Notes: generated by a model not told the origin, from the sequence alone. A DNA stretch of 64,000 nucleotides from Roseiarcus sp963813555 (GCA_963813555.1 CAWEZX010000004.1:310001-374000); one strand, 5' to 3'. Numbered from the stretch's first letter, positions 45,971 through 54,694 are shown. Made by a program: numbers and translations.

Positions 45971-46534
45971 TCAGAGGCTTTCGACGATCAGATTGAAGTT
46001 GGTGTAGACGCAGATCTCGCCGGCGATGCGCATCGAACGGCGCACGATCTCGTCGGCGTCAAGGGCCATCGGCATCAGCGCGCGGGCGGCGGCGAGCGCA
46101 TAATTCCCGCCCGACCCGATCGCCATCGCCAAGCCGGATTCGTCCCCCTCGGGCTCCAGCACGTCGCCCGAGCCCGACAAAGTGAAGGCCGAGCCCTTGT
46201 CGGCGACGATGAGCATCGCCTCAAGGCGCCGCAGATAGCGGTCGGTGCGCCAGTCCTTGGCGAGTTCGACGCACGCGCGCGCAAGCTGGCCGGGATACTG
46301 GTCGAGCTTGGCCTCAAGCCGTTCGAACAGCGTGAAGGCGTCTGCGGTGGCGCCGGCGAAGCCAGCAATGACGTCGCCCTTGGCGAGACGGCGAACCTTG
46401 CGCGCGTTGGATTTGACGACAGTTTGGCCCATGCTGACCTGGCCGTCGCCGCCTATAACCACCTTTCCGCCCTTGCACACCATCAGGATGGTCGTCGCAT
46501 GCCATCCGGGCGAGCGGGCGGTTTCGTCAGTCAT
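45971..46534 (-). CDS. hslV: HslV peptidase subunit of HslVU protease
   Basis: Threonine peptidase of the bacterial proteasome-like HslVU complex, 187 residues. GWHATTILMVCKGGKVVIGG, then DGQVSMGQTVVKSNARKVRR, gives the pro-peptide and the catalytic threonine after HA. GFAGATADAFTLFERLEAKL and SGGNYALAAARAL are conserved. It ends five bases before hslU, forming the usual hslVU operon. No clear heat-shock promoter could be picked out by eye. Confidence 0.96.
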   Translation of the reverse strand: MTDETARSPGWHATTILMVCKGGKVVIGGDGQVSMGQTVVKSNARKVRRLAKGDVIAGFAGATADAFTLFERLEAKLDQYPGQLARACVELAKDWRTDRYLRRLEAMLIVADKGSAFTLSGSGDVLEPEGDESGLAMAIGSGGNYALAAARALMPMALDADEIVRRSMRIAGEICVYTNFNLIVESL

Positions 46535-46647
46535 CGGGCGCTTGATCCTTGTCGCTTGGGCAAGCGCCGCATGTATGGCCGCAGGCTCCGCCGCGCAAGG
46601 GAGACCGGGGCGGCTCGAGGCGGCGCTGGAGACCTAGCGGCCTAGTG

Positions 46648-47586
46648 TCAATTGAATGCGTCGACCCAGATCGGGTTTGTCCAGGCCCGCCGACGCGGGC
46701 CGTCGATGGCGACGATGCGGAACCATTTGACTTGCGGGGGGTCGCGCCAGGCCCATTTCGCGACTTCCGCGAATTCGATCGTCGCATGAGTGAGCCCGCG
46801 CCCGACGCGGCTCACCGCCGGCGAAGCGCCGGTGACGAGCGCGATGGTGTGCACCGGAGAGCACTCGACCCGCACTTCGCTGCGGGTGAACTCGATGTTG
46901 TCAATGCGCGGGCCCTGGGTCGAATAGAACTCACCCGCCTTCAATGCGCCGAGCAGCGACTCGGGTTCGAGCGATTCGGATTTGACCATGACATAGGCGC
47001 CGAAGGCGTCGAGGTCGCCATTGTGGAAATGCGCGTCGTCGCCGGCGACCGCCATGAGCCGCCGGTCCTCGTTGCACAGCTGGTCGAGCAGATAGAAACC
47101 GTCGCCCCGATCGGTCAGCACTGCGCAGGTGTGGTTATAAACCTCGACCGCATGAGCAGCGCCGAGCGAACGCCCGTCCTCGATCGTCAATTGCGACCAT
47201 GAGGGATGGGCGATGGCGACGAAGGCACCCGCCTCCCGCGCCCGCTCCGCCAGTTGCGGCCCGCTCTCGCCCGGCTCGGCGGGGGGAAAATCGAACGGCA
47301 GCCCGGTCGCGACGATGTGCCAGTATTCGCCGGCGCTCGTCGCCATGGCATGAACTTCGGCGCCGATCAGGGTGGTGAAACTATTGCAGCGCAGATTGCG
47401 GGTGTCGGCAATCGGCCAATCGAACCGGTCGAGAAAATGATCCGACAACTGGACAAAATCGTAGCCTGCGCGCTTATAAGCCTCGACGACCTCGACAGGG
47501 TTCAGGGCGCCGTCGGAGAGGCTTGAGTGGGCGTGGAGATTCCCGCGCCAGAAACGGCCCGGCGTAGAAAAGGGGCGAATCCGCAT
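46648..47586 (-). CDS. PHP-domain metal-dependent phosphoesterase
   Basis: About 312 residues from ATG 47586 (MRIRPFSTPGRFWRGNLHAH); an upstream ATG at 47628 is also possible. Metal-binding motifs of the PHP superfamily are NLHAHSSLSDGALNP, VQLSDHFLDRF, GAEVHA, VAIAHPSWSQL and AVAGDDAHFHNGD. A C-terminal beta-rich domain follows (RIDNIEFTRSEVRVE…). Relatives include predicted phosphatases and nucleases with no fixed substrate. It is a solitary gene upstream (in its direction) of hslV. Confidence 0.8.
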   Translation of the reverse strand: MRIRPFSTPGRFWRGNLHAHSSLSDGALNPVEVVEAYKRAGYDFVQLSDHFLDRFDWPIADTRNLRCNSFTTLIGAEVHAMATSAGEYWHIVATGLPFDFPPAEPGESGPQLAERAREAGAFVAIAHPSWSQLTIEDGRSLGAAHAVEVYNHTCAVLTDRGDGFYLLDQLCNEDRRLMAVAGDDAHFHNGDLDAFGAYVMVKSESLEPESLLGALKAGEFYSTQGPRIDNIEFTRSEVRVECSPVHTIALVTGASPAVSRVGRGLTHATIEFAEVAKWAWRDPPQVKWFRIVAIDGPRRRAWTNPIWVDAFN

Positions 47587-47628
47587 GGAGGTCAGGTTGT
47601 CGGCTTCAGCGCGTCCGGTCAAGAACAT

Positions 47629-47945
47629 TTGACGTAAATCCGTTGTTCTTATCCTAAATTACACACGAAAATATGCTTAGGCAGATGTGCTGGTCGGAAC
47701 ACGCCTTCAACACTTGACGTCGGATCGGGCCTCGTTCGATGAGAAACAAATTGTCGTGAAGGTTCAGATATTCAAATATATGTATGTCACTACGTTCTGA
47801 GTCCGTATGCTGGGCGAGACGAAGGAACTGATCGCGTCGCGTGACGCGGGGAAACCTCGAAACGCTGGGTATAGAGGTCTATATAGGATCTGGGCTTGGC
47901 GGGAGTTCGTGACGCCAAAGGCGGGCGCGCGACCTTGGAGGGTTG
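47629..47945. other. Intergenic region between divergent genes
   Basis: About 315 bp separating the PHP gene and the rhodanese gene. It is AT-richer than its neighbours and no supported coding frame is seen. It presumably carries both promoters. Confidence 0.45.
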
Positions 47946-48290
47946 ATGTCCTCGAACATGTTTTCACGCTTGGGCGTTGGGTCCGATCCTGACATTGTCA
48001 GCTTTGGCGATTTGGAGGAGGCGATCGGAAACAACGCCTGGACGGTGGTGGATGTGCGCGAGCCGCACGAATTCGCCACCGGCCATATTCCGAACGCTCT
48101 CAACATGCCGATGTCTGATTTCGATCCCAAGGATCTGCCGCAGGGAAAGCCAGTCGTTCTCATCTGTCAGTCCGGCGGAAGGTCGCGCAATGCGCTGAAC
48201 AAGGCGCGCGCGGTCGGTCGTGGGGACGTGAGGCACTTTGCTGAGGGCATGAACGGCTGGCGCTCGCACAACGGCCCGATGACGCTCTGA
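47946..48290 (+). CDS. Rhodanese-domain sulfurtransferase
   Basis: A 114-residue single-domain rhodanese: VVDVREPHEFATGHIPNALN, then the active-site loop ICQSGGRSRNA with the catalytic cysteine, and FAEGMNGWRSHNGPMTL. Single-domain forms move sulfane sulfur in the cytosol; the partner is unknown. I chose ATG 47946, with GGAGGG just upstream; a TTG three bases earlier is possible. Confidence 0.85.
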   Translation: MSSNMFSRLGVGSDPDIVSFGDLEEAIGNNAWTVVDVREPHEFATGHIPNALNMPMSDFDPKDLPQGKPVVLICQSGGRSRNALNKARAVGRGDVRHFAEGMNGWRSHNGPMTL

Positions 48291-48379
48291 CCTGAACCTC
48301 AATCCGAATTTGGCGCGACAACGCCCGGATCGATGTCTCCTCGACTGACCTAGCAATCGCCATGCGAAGGTGGGCGATC

Positions 48380-49684
48380 TTAGACACCCGTTTCCTTCCG
48401 TGGCTCGCCGGCCACGAAGGTCTGGCGCACGGCGCGATCGTCGCCGAGGGTCAGAAGGGCGAAGAGTTCGACATCGAGATTGCCGTCCGCCGTCTCCATC
48501 CGGTGCGCGAGCGCTGGCGTCGCGCGCGGATCGAGAGCGATGAGGTCAGCCTCCTTGCCAGGTTCGATCGAGCCGATCCGGCTCTCGAGGCTGAGCGCCC
48601 GCGCGTTGCCTAGCGTAATGCGGTAAAACGCCTCGAGCGCCGGCCATGACTGGCCATTGAGCTGCAGCACCTTGTAGCCCTCCGCCGCCGTGCGCAGCAT
48701 CGAATAGCCCGTTCCGCCGCCGACGTCGGTGGCGAGAGCGATCCGCACTCCCGCCCGACGAAGCCGCGCTTGATCGAACAGGCCGGAGCCGAGGAACAGA
48801 TTGGACGTTGGGCAGAAGGCCGCGACACTGCGGCTTTCAGCAAGCGCGGCGATCTCGCTGTCCTGCAGATGAATGCAATGGCCGAACACCGAACGGGGAC
48901 CCGTCAGGCCGGCCCGCGCGTAGACGTCGACATAGCTTTTCGCCTTGGGGAACAATGCTGCGACGCGCGCAATCTCGGCCTTGTTTTCGTTGGCGTGGGT
49001 CTGGACGTAGCAGTCCGAAAATTCGCGCGCCAAGGCGCCCGCGGCCTCCAGTTGCGCTTGCGTCGAGGTCACCGCGAAGCGGGGGGTGATCGCGTAATCG
49101 AGCCGGCCGCGGCCGCGCCAGCGCTCAATCAGCGCCTTGCTCTCGTCGTAGCCGCGTCGTGCGGTGTCCCTCAGCCCGTCCGGCGCGTCACGGTCCATCA
49201 TCACCTTGCCCGCGATCATGCGCATGGCCCGCGCTTCGGCCGCGGTGAAGAACGCCTCGACGGACTGCGGATGCACCGTGCAATAGACCATCGCCGTCGT
49301 CGTGCCCGAGCGGATGAGTTCGTCGAGAAAGAAAGAGGCGACGCGCGCGCAATGGGTGGGATCAGCAAATTTCTGCTCTTCGACAAAGGTGTAGTTGGTA
49401 AGCCAATCGAGCAGTTGCGCGCCGTAGGAGCCGATCACCTGAGTTTGCGGATAATGGACGTGGGCGTCGATGAAACCGGGCATAATGAATGAGCCGGCGT
49501 GGTCGTGAATGAGCGCGCCGGGTGGCGCGCGCTCGAAAATGTCGGGGGCCTCGCCGACCGCCTCGATCCGACCCTCGGCGACGAGAACGGCGCCGTCGTC
49601 GATGAGAGAGTATGCGCGCGAGCCGCTCACGGCGGGATCGTCGGTGAACGAGAGAACGCGGCCGCGAATGACGCGGGCGGTCAA
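48380..49684 (-). CDS. guaD: Guanine deaminase
   Basis: Amidohydrolase converting guanine to xanthine, 434 residues. Zinc ligands and motifs: FIMPGFIDAHVHYPQTQVIG (HxH), YVQTHANENKAEIARV, FGHCIHLQDSEI, ATDVGGGTGYSMLRT. The segment GSYGAQLLDWLTNYTFVEEQ is specific to GuaD. Its TTG start overlaps the stop of the puuE–uraD gene (TTGA), so the two are translationally coupled in a purine-degradation operon. Confidence 0.93.
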   Translation of the reverse strand: MTARVIRGRVLSFTDDPAVSGSRAYSLIDDGAVLVAEGRIEAVGEAPDIFERAPPGALIHDHAGSFIMPGFIDAHVHYPQTQVIGSYGAQLLDWLTNYTFVEEQKFADPTHCARVASFFLDELIRSGTTTAMVYCTVHPQSVEAFFTAAEARAMRMIAGKVMMDRDAPDGLRDTARRGYDESKALIERWRGRGRLDYAITPRFAVTSTQAQLEAAGALAREFSDCYVQTHANENKAEIARVAALFPKAKSYVDVYARAGLTGPRSVFGHCIHLQDSEIAALAESRSVAAFCPTSNLFLGSGLFDQARLRRAGVRIALATDVGGGTGYSMLRTAAEGYKVLQLNGQSWPALEAFYRITLGNARALSLESRIGSIEPGKEADLIALDPRATPALAHRMETADGNLDVELFALLTLGDDRAVRQTFVAGEPRKETGV

Positions 49685-51102
49685 GGCAGGATGTCCTTGA
49701 GCCGAAGCGCCGCAATCCGGTCGATCTCGGCGAGCGCGGTCGTCGTTTCGGCGTCGGCGTCATTGGCGAGACGATGGCGGAAGGCGGCGAGAATGTCGAC
49801 TTTGCTCTTGCCCTTGACCGCCATGATGAAAGGAAAGCCGAAACGAGCGCGATAGGCGCCGTTGAGCTCGGAGAACTGGCGCAATTCCTCGGGCGTCAGC
49901 CGGTCAAGGCCAGCGCCCGCCTGCTCGCGCGTCGAATCCGCGGTCAGCGTCTTGGCGAGCGCGAGCCGGCCCGCCAGATCCGGGTGCGCTTCGATGAGCG
50001 CACGCTTCTCCTCCGTCGTCCCCTTCGCCGCAGCGGCGGCGAGCGCTTTCGCCAACCCCTCGGCCGTGTCGGCGCCGCTCTTGAGACCCGTGTCATGCGC
50101 CGCCGCCGCAATCCATGGCGAATGCTCATACACGCCGCCGAAGCGCTCGATGAACAGCGTCCGGGTGAGCTGGGACGGCTTCCAGCCGCCTGGCGGAGGG
50201 TGTTTGGCGATCCAATGGCGGGCGATGTCGAGCCGTGTCGGAATCCAGACGCGATCGTGGCCCATGACATAGTCAAGGAAACGCGCCAACGCGAGCGCGC
50301 GTCCGGGACGGCCGACCAGGCGGCAATGGAGGCCGATCGACAGCATCTTCGGCGCGACGTCGCCTTCGGCATAAAGCGTGTCGAAGGAATCCTTGAGATA
50401 CGTGTGGAACTGATCGCCGGTGTTGAAGCCCTGAGGAGTGGCGAAGCGCATGTCATTGGTGTCGAGCGTATAGGGGGTCATGAGCTGCGGGCCGCGCGGC
50501 CCGTCGAGCCAGTAAGGCAGATCGTCGGCGTAGGAGTCGGCGCAATAGACAAATCCGCCTTCTTCCATGCCGAGCCGAATGGTGTTGATTGACGACCGGC
50601 CCTGATAGAAGCCAAGCGGGCGGGCGCCCGCGATCTCGGTATGAATGCGCACCGCCTCCGCGATGTGAAACGCCTCGGTGTCAGGCGGCGTATCGCGATA
50701 ATCGACCCACTTGAGGCCATGGGTTGCGATTTCCCATCCCGATTCGTTCATCGCCGCAACCGCCTCACGATTGCGGGCCATCGCGGTCGCCACCGCATAG
50801 ACAGTGACGGGAACCGAGCGCTCCGTGAACAGGCGATGCAGGCGCCAGAACCCGGCGCGGGAGCCGTATTCGTAGATCGACTCCATATTCATGTGGCGCA
50901 TGCCCGGCCAGGGCGCGGCGCCAACGATCTCGGACAGGAACGCTTCGGAGGCGGCGTCGCCATGCAGGATGTTGTTCTCGCCGCCCTCCTCGTAATTGAC
51001 GACGAACTGGACGGCGATGCGCGCATGGCGTGGCCAGTCGGCGAACGGCGGCGTTCGCCCGTAGCCGATCATGTCGCGCGGATAGATTTCGCCGTCTGTC
51101 AT
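49681..51102 (-). CDS. puuE: Fused allantoinase (PuuE) – OHCU decarboxylase (UraD)
   Basis: A 473-residue bifunctional ureide enzyme. Residues ~1–305 form a metal-independent allantoinase of the polysaccharide-deacetylase fold (FVVNYEEGGENNILHGD; ESIYEYGSRAGFWRLHRLF; IATHGLKWVDYRDT; LSIGLHCRLVGRPGRA). Residues ~310–473 are 2-oxo-4-hydroxy-4-carboxy-5-ureidoimidazoline decarboxylase (RFGGVYEHSPWIAAAAHD; LIEAHPDLAGRLA; LNGAYRARFGFPFIMAVKGK). It thus covers the last step of urate conversion to S-allantoin and the next hydrolysis. It is the first gene of the operon with guaD. No urate oxidase or HIU hydrolase lies in the window. Confidence 0.93.
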   Translation of the reverse strand: MTDGEIYPRDMIGYGRTPPFADWPRHARIAVQFVVNYEEGGENNILHGDAASEAFLSEIVGAAPWPGMRHMNMESIYEYGSRAGFWRLHRLFTERSVPVTVYAVATAMARNREAVAAMNESGWEIATHGLKWVDYRDTPPDTEAFHIAEAVRIHTEIAGARPLGFYQGRSSINTIRLGMEEGGFVYCADSYADDLPYWLDGPRGPQLMTPYTLDTNDMRFATPQGFNTGDQFHTYLKDSFDTLYAEGDVAPKMLSIGLHCRLVGRPGRALALARFLDYVMGHDRVWIPTRLDIARHWIAKHPPPGGWKPSQLTRTLFIERFGGVYEHSPWIAAAAHDTGLKSGADTAEGLAKALAAAAAKGTTEEKRALIEAHPDLAGRLALAKTLTADSTREQAGAGLDRLTPEELRQFSELNGAYRARFGFPFIMAVKGKSKVDILAAFRHRLANDADAETTTALAEIDRIAALRLKDILP

Positions 51103-51257
51103 TTCGTCGTTCCCTGCGCTCGGCCCGCAAACGTCGCCGGCTCGACGCTACGACAGGACCGGCGTTTGCTCCAGCCTGCCCCCGGAGCTACCGCGCGTCG
51201 GCATTGGAATCGGCATCATATGATGCTATATGGGGCGCCGGAGATGAAGGCTGCACG

Positions 51258-51424
51258 ATGCGCACCACGCTGGCGCTCGACGATGAACTCGTAGCCAAGG
51301 CGCAAGCCCTCACCGGCCTGAAAGAGAAGTCGAGCCTGGTCCGCGAAGCGCTTAAGGCGCTGATAGAACGGGAAAGCGCTCGGCGGCTCGCTCCTCGCCC
51401 AGGCGGCGGCCGGCGCGCGCTTGA
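51258..51424 (+). CDS. vapB: VapB-type antitoxin, probable frameshift
   Basis: Starts ATG 51258: MRTTLALDDELVAKAQALTG, then LKEKSSLVREALKALIERES, the standard N-terminus of the DUF2191/VapB ribbon-helix-helix antitoxins. As written, the frame overruns the toxin start; in the frame one base away it would end SPRRRPARA-stop at 51424, overlapping the VapC start (TTGA), as is usual. A small deletion in the repetitive CTCGGCGGCTCG stretch near 51380 explains this. Confidence 0.7.
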
Positions 51425-51798
51425 TCCTGGTCGATACCTCCGTCTGGATCGATCATCTGCGCGCCGACAACGCCCTGCTCGCCAGGCTGCTCAACTCCGG
51501 ATGCGTGCTGACGCATCCCTTCGTCATTGGTGAACTCGCGCTCGGCCAGATGCGCCAACGCGAGATTATTCTCGCCGCGCTCTCGGACTTGCCGCGCGCC
51601 GAACCGGCGACCGACGCCGAGGTCCTGGGCTTTATCAATCGCGAGACATTATTCGGGTGCGGTATCGGCTATGTCGATGTCCACTTGCTCGCGGCGGTGC
51701 GCCTAACCGCGGGGGCGGAACTCTGGACCAGGGACGGAAGGCTTCGCCGTGTCGCCGAGGAACTGGGCTTGGCCATCACGCCTCATTGCTTCTCATAG
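51421..51798 (+). CDS. vapC: VapC-type PIN-domain ribonuclease toxin
   Basis: A 125-residue PIN-domain toxin from TTG 51421: MILVDTSVWIDHLRADNALL carries the first catalytic aspartate, ELALGQM the glutamate, and CGIGYVDVHLLAAVRLT with ELWTRDGRLRRVAEELGLAI the remaining acidic residues. VapC toxins cleave tRNA or rRNA. The frame is intact, but the antitoxin's C-terminus (toxin-binding part) is the portion affected by the frameshift. Confidence 0.9.
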   Translation: MILVDTSVWIDHLRADNALLARLLNSGCVLTHPFVIGELALGQMRQREIILAALSDLPRAEPATDAEVLGFINRETLFGCGIGYVDVHLLAAVRLTAGAELWTRDGRLRRVAEELGLAITPHCFS

Positions 51799-51891
51799 GT
51801 CGATGGCGTCATCGCCGTCCTCATCATCGTCACGCGCAATCCCCAAAGTGCTATTGATGGCCGAGGCGTCCGTCCGCGCCTCGAGGGCCTT

Positions 51892-52692
51892 ATGACCGAA
51901 ATATTCCTGCGCTTCGAGCCGCCGTTCGCCCGCGTGGTTCTCAACCGTCCCGACCGCCGCAATGCGATTACCCGGGCGATGTGGCGGGCGCTGCCGGCGA
52001 TCCGGGCGGCGATCGAAGCGCGCGAGGACCTGCTGGTGACGCTCGTCGAGGGTGAGGGCGCGCATTTCAGCGCCGGCGCCGACATTGCCGAACTTGGCGA
52101 GGCCTACCGCGACGCGACGGCGATGCGCGACTACGGCGACGCGATGCAGGACGGCCTCAAGGCGCTGATGGAGCTCGATCGCCCGACCATCGCTGTCATC
52201 AGCGGCTTCGCCATTGGGGCCGGGCTTGGGCTGGCGCTCGCCTGCGATCTGAGGTTCAGCGCCGCCGACGCGCACCTAGCCATCACGCCCGCGCGACTCG
52301 GCCTGATCTACGGCCATGCCGAGACGCGCCGACTGGTCGAACTCGTCGGCCCGTCGCGGGCCAAGGATCTTCTGTTCACCGCGCGCAGGATCGAGACCGA
52401 TGAGGCGCTGGCGATCGGCCTTATCGACCGGCGGATCGAGACTGCATTGCAGGAGACCGTGCTCGGCTACGCACGCGGCATGGCCGGGCTCAGTCAGGCC
52501 TCGGTCAGAGGCTGCAAACGCGCGGTCGACGCCATCGCCGGCGGCATGGCCCATGAGACCCCTGGTTTCCGTGCACTGACTGAGGCCGCTGCGCTGGGGC
52601 CGGATTTCATCGAAGGGCGGGCGGCGTTCGCAGCCAAGCGGGCGGCGAAATTCGCCTTTCGCGGGCCGACCGCGCCGCTGGCGAAGAGCTAG
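51892..52692 (+). CDS. Enoyl-CoA hydratase/isomerase family protein
   Basis: Crotonase-fold protein of 266 residues. VVLNRPDRRNAITRAMW is the signature start, HFSAGADIAELGE contributes the first oxyanion-hole residue and ISGFAIGAGLGLALACDLRF the second; the ITPARLGLIYG…RLVELVGPSRAKDLLFTARR segment is typical. The glutamates of classic hydratases are not both obvious (the second position reads AETRRLVEL), so the exact reaction is open. It lies upstream of the threonine synthase-like gene on the same strand with a 151-bp gap. Confidence 0.85.
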   Translation: MTEIFLRFEPPFARVVLNRPDRRNAITRAMWRALPAIRAAIEAREDLLVTLVEGEGAHFSAGADIAELGEAYRDATAMRDYGDAMQDGLKALMELDRPTIAVISGFAIGAGLGLALACDLRFSAADAHLAITPARLGLIYGHAETRRLVELVGPSRAKDLLFTARRIETDEALAIGLIDRRIETALQETVLGYARGMAGLSQASVRGCKRAVDAIAGGMAHETPGFRALTEAAALGPDFIEGRAAFAAKRAAKFAFRGPTAPLAKS

Positions 52693-52843
52693 CCTTCGGC
52701 TGTTCCCGACGCGGCGCCACCATTCTCGCGGTCCTGGCGCTGGTCGGCTTCGCCTCCGGCTTTGTCGCGCCATCTGCCCACGGCGCTTTGTTGACCCCAC
52801 GCGACGCGCCTCATCCGTTTGCGAGATCCGTCTCCGAGGCGCC

Positions 52844-54022
52844 ATGATTAAAGCCATGCCGAACGACGTGAAGCCGCTCGCGGGCCCTCCGGCCTATGTC
52901 GATCCGGTCAGTGGTCAGACCTATCCGATCTCGGAACCGCGATGGCGTTCCGACACGGGCGCCCCGCTTATGATCACGGCCCTGCCGGGAATCGGGCGTG
53001 ACATGGTCGATACGGGGAAACGATCGCTGTGGCGCTATGCGGCCGCCCTGCCGGTTGACGTTCCCGATCCGATCACGATGGGAGAGGGCTTGACGCCCCT
53101 CGTTTGCCGCAGTTGGGGCGGCGTCCCTGCTCGGTTCAAGCTCGAGTGGTTTTCGCCCACCGGGAGCTTCAAGGACCGGGGCGCCTCGGTCATGTTGTCG
53201 ATTCTCCGCGATCAGGGCGTGACCAGACTTCTGGAGGACAGCTCCGGAAACGGGGGGGCGGCGATTGCGGCCTATGCGGCGGCCGGGGGCCTTAAAGCGA
53301 AGATTCTGGTTCCGGCCTCCACAGCGCAGGATAAGACGGTGCAGACGCGGACCTACGGCGCCGAGATCGAGCTCATTCCCGGAACGCGTCAGGACGCCAG
53401 CGACGCCGCAGCGCGCCAGGCGGCCACGATCTTCTACGCCGGCCACAACTGGCAGCCGTTCTTCCTGCAGGGGACGAAGACGCTGGCCTATGAGCTTTGG
53501 GAGGATCTCAAGTTCAACGCGCCTGACAATGTCATCATCCCAACTGGCGCGGGCAGCAACATCATGGGTTGCGATATCGGCTTCAGCGAGCTTCTCCGCC
53601 GCGGCGAAATCGCCAGTCTGCCCCGGCTGTTCGCGGCGCAGCCGGAGAATTGCGCGCCGCTTCACGCAAGCTTCATGGCCGGGTCCGACGATCTTGCGCC
53701 AGTCGAGGTCCGCCCGACGATCGCGGAGGGCGCGTCGATCGCGAAGCCCGTGCGAGCCCGCGAAGTCCTCGCGGCAGTGCGGCGCTCTAGCGGCGCGACC
53801 GTCGCCGTCTCGGAAGTTGAGATCGAAAGGGCGCTATTCGAACTGGGCCGGATCGGCCTCTATGGGGAGCCGACCTCCGCCCTCGCCGCCGCCGCATTCA
53901 CAAAACTGCTCGAAGGCGGCATAATTCGACCCAATGAAACCTCCGTGCTCGTCCTGACTGGCGCCGGCCTGAAGACGACACGGCGAATCGGCCAGCTCAT
54001 GGACGCCCTGCCAACACGGTAA
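52844..54022 (+). CDS. Threonine synthase-like PLP-dependent enzyme
   Basis: Fold-type II PLP enzyme, 392 residues. The PLP lysine is in WFSPTGSFKDRGASVMLSIL, the phosphate/substrate loops are SSGNGGAAIAAYAAAGG and PTGAGSNIMG, and ITMGEGLTPLV opens the domain as in threonine synthases. It is shorter than the canonical proteobacterial ThrC and lacks its N-terminal domain, so it may be a paralogue with a different amino-acid substrate. ATG 52844 overlaps the stop of an unassigned upstream hydrophobic frame; ATG 52856 is also possible. Confidence 0.82.
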   Translation: MIKAMPNDVKPLAGPPAYVDPVSGQTYPISEPRWRSDTGAPLMITALPGIGRDMVDTGKRSLWRYAAALPVDVPDPITMGEGLTPLVCRSWGGVPARFKLEWFSPTGSFKDRGASVMLSILRDQGVTRLLEDSSGNGGAAIAAYAAAGGLKAKILVPASTAQDKTVQTRTYGAEIELIPGTRQDASDAAARQAATIFYAGHNWQPFFLQGTKTLAYELWEDLKFNAPDNVIIPTGAGSNIMGCDIGFSELLRRGEIASLPRLFAAQPENCAPLHASFMAGSDDLAPVEVRPTIAEGASIAKPVRAREVLAAVRRSSGATVAVSEVEIERALFELGRIGLYGEPTSALAAAAFTKLLEGGIIRPNETSVLVLTGAGLKTTRRIGQLMDALPTR

Positions 54023-54144
54023 AGGCAGCCGCATCGCGTTTGGCGCGCCCGCTCATCATCGTCGTCAGCTGCGCCATGGCTCTCCAACTCATGGCCGTGC
54101 CCGGCGGCCCGCTCGCTTCCTATGGAAATCGGCTCAGGCGGCAG

Positions 54145-54174
54145 TTGACGCCTTCCGTCCGACCAGCCTATAAG
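54145..54174 (+). promoter_or_regulatory. rpsT promoter
   Basis: TTGACG (54145–54150) and TATAAG (54169–54174) with an 18-bp spacer form the best sigma-70-type promoter in the gap, giving a leader of about 80 nt before rpsT. Confidence 0.6.
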
Positions 54175-54191
54175 CCCGCCCGAGCAAGGCT

Positions 54192-54221
54192 GGGCCTTAA
54201 AACCCGGCCCGTTGTTTTTTT
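54192..54221 (+). terminator. Terminator-like hairpin in the rpsT leader
   Basis: GGGCC (54192–54196) pairs with GGCCC (54206–54210) and is followed by a T7 run (54215–54221). It lies between the predicted rpsT promoter and start codon, so it could act as an attenuator or end transcripts from upstream. Confidence 0.45.
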
Positions 54222-54259
54222 AGCGGCGCCGTTCTGCGTGCCGCAGGGAACGAAAGTCG

Positions 54260-54526
54260 ATGGCCAACACGAAATCGGCCCAGAAAGCGGCCCGTCAGAC
54301 CCTCCGGCGCACCGCGGTCAACAAGGGTCGCCGCAGCGAAATGCGCACCTATGTGCGCAAGGTCGAGGAGGCGATCGCCGCCAAGGATCCGAAGGGCGCC
54401 GCCGAGGCGCTAAGCGAGGCCGAACCAAAGCTCGCCCGGGCGGCGCAAAAGGGCATCGTCCACAAGAACGCCGCCTCGCGCAGAATCTCGCGCCTGACCA
54501 AGCGGGTCAAGGCGCTCGCCGGCTGA
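54260..54526 (+). CDS. rpsT: 30S ribosomal protein S20
   Basis: Small-subunit protein binding 16S rRNA helices 9 and 44, 88 residues: MANTKSAQKAARQTLRRTAV, then NKGRRSEMRTYVRKVEEAIA, and the C-terminal GIVHKNAASRRISRLTKRVK. Length and sequence are fully typical. Its stop TGA (54524–54526) is part of the sequence duplicated around the MITE-like repeat that follows. In most relatives dnaA is the next gene; here insertion sequences follow. Confidence 0.98.
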   Translation: MANTKSAQKAARQTLRRTAVNKGRRSEMRTYVRKVEEAIAAKDPKGAAEALSEAEPKLARAAQKGIVHKNAASRRISRLTKRVKALAG

Positions 54527-54528
54527 TA

Positions 54529-54694
54529 GTAACTCCCAAGCACCCCTATTTTTTCGCAGTCGCGAAGGCTTCAGAGCGGGCCCCCGCGAGAACGAAAGTA
54601 AATCGCAGAGCGAACAAATAGGAATCGGCCGCCGCCTTGAGCCCGCTCCAAGCCTGATTCTCTCGCCACTCAAGGGGGGGTGCTTGGGAGTTAC
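54529..54694. repeat. MITE-like 166-bp element with 18-bp terminal inverted repeats
   Basis: GTAACTCCCAAGCACCCC (54529–54546) and its exact inverse GGGGTGCTTGGGAGTTAC (54677–54694) bound a non-coding 166-bp segment. GGCTGAT precedes it (54521–54527, including the rpsT stop) and follows it directly (54695–54701), consistent with a 7- to 8-bp target duplication. There is no transposase, so it would move only in trans. No related full-length element is in the window. Confidence 0.75.

Noticed and set aside
46535..46600. Heat-shock sigma-32 promoter for hslVU
   Set aside because: I found CTTG-like bits but no acceptable -10 at the right spacing.
47807..47992. 61-codon plus-strand frame before the rhodanese gene
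   Set aside because: Overlaps the rhodanese start in another frame, lacks any recognisable feature and has no convincing ribosome-binding site.
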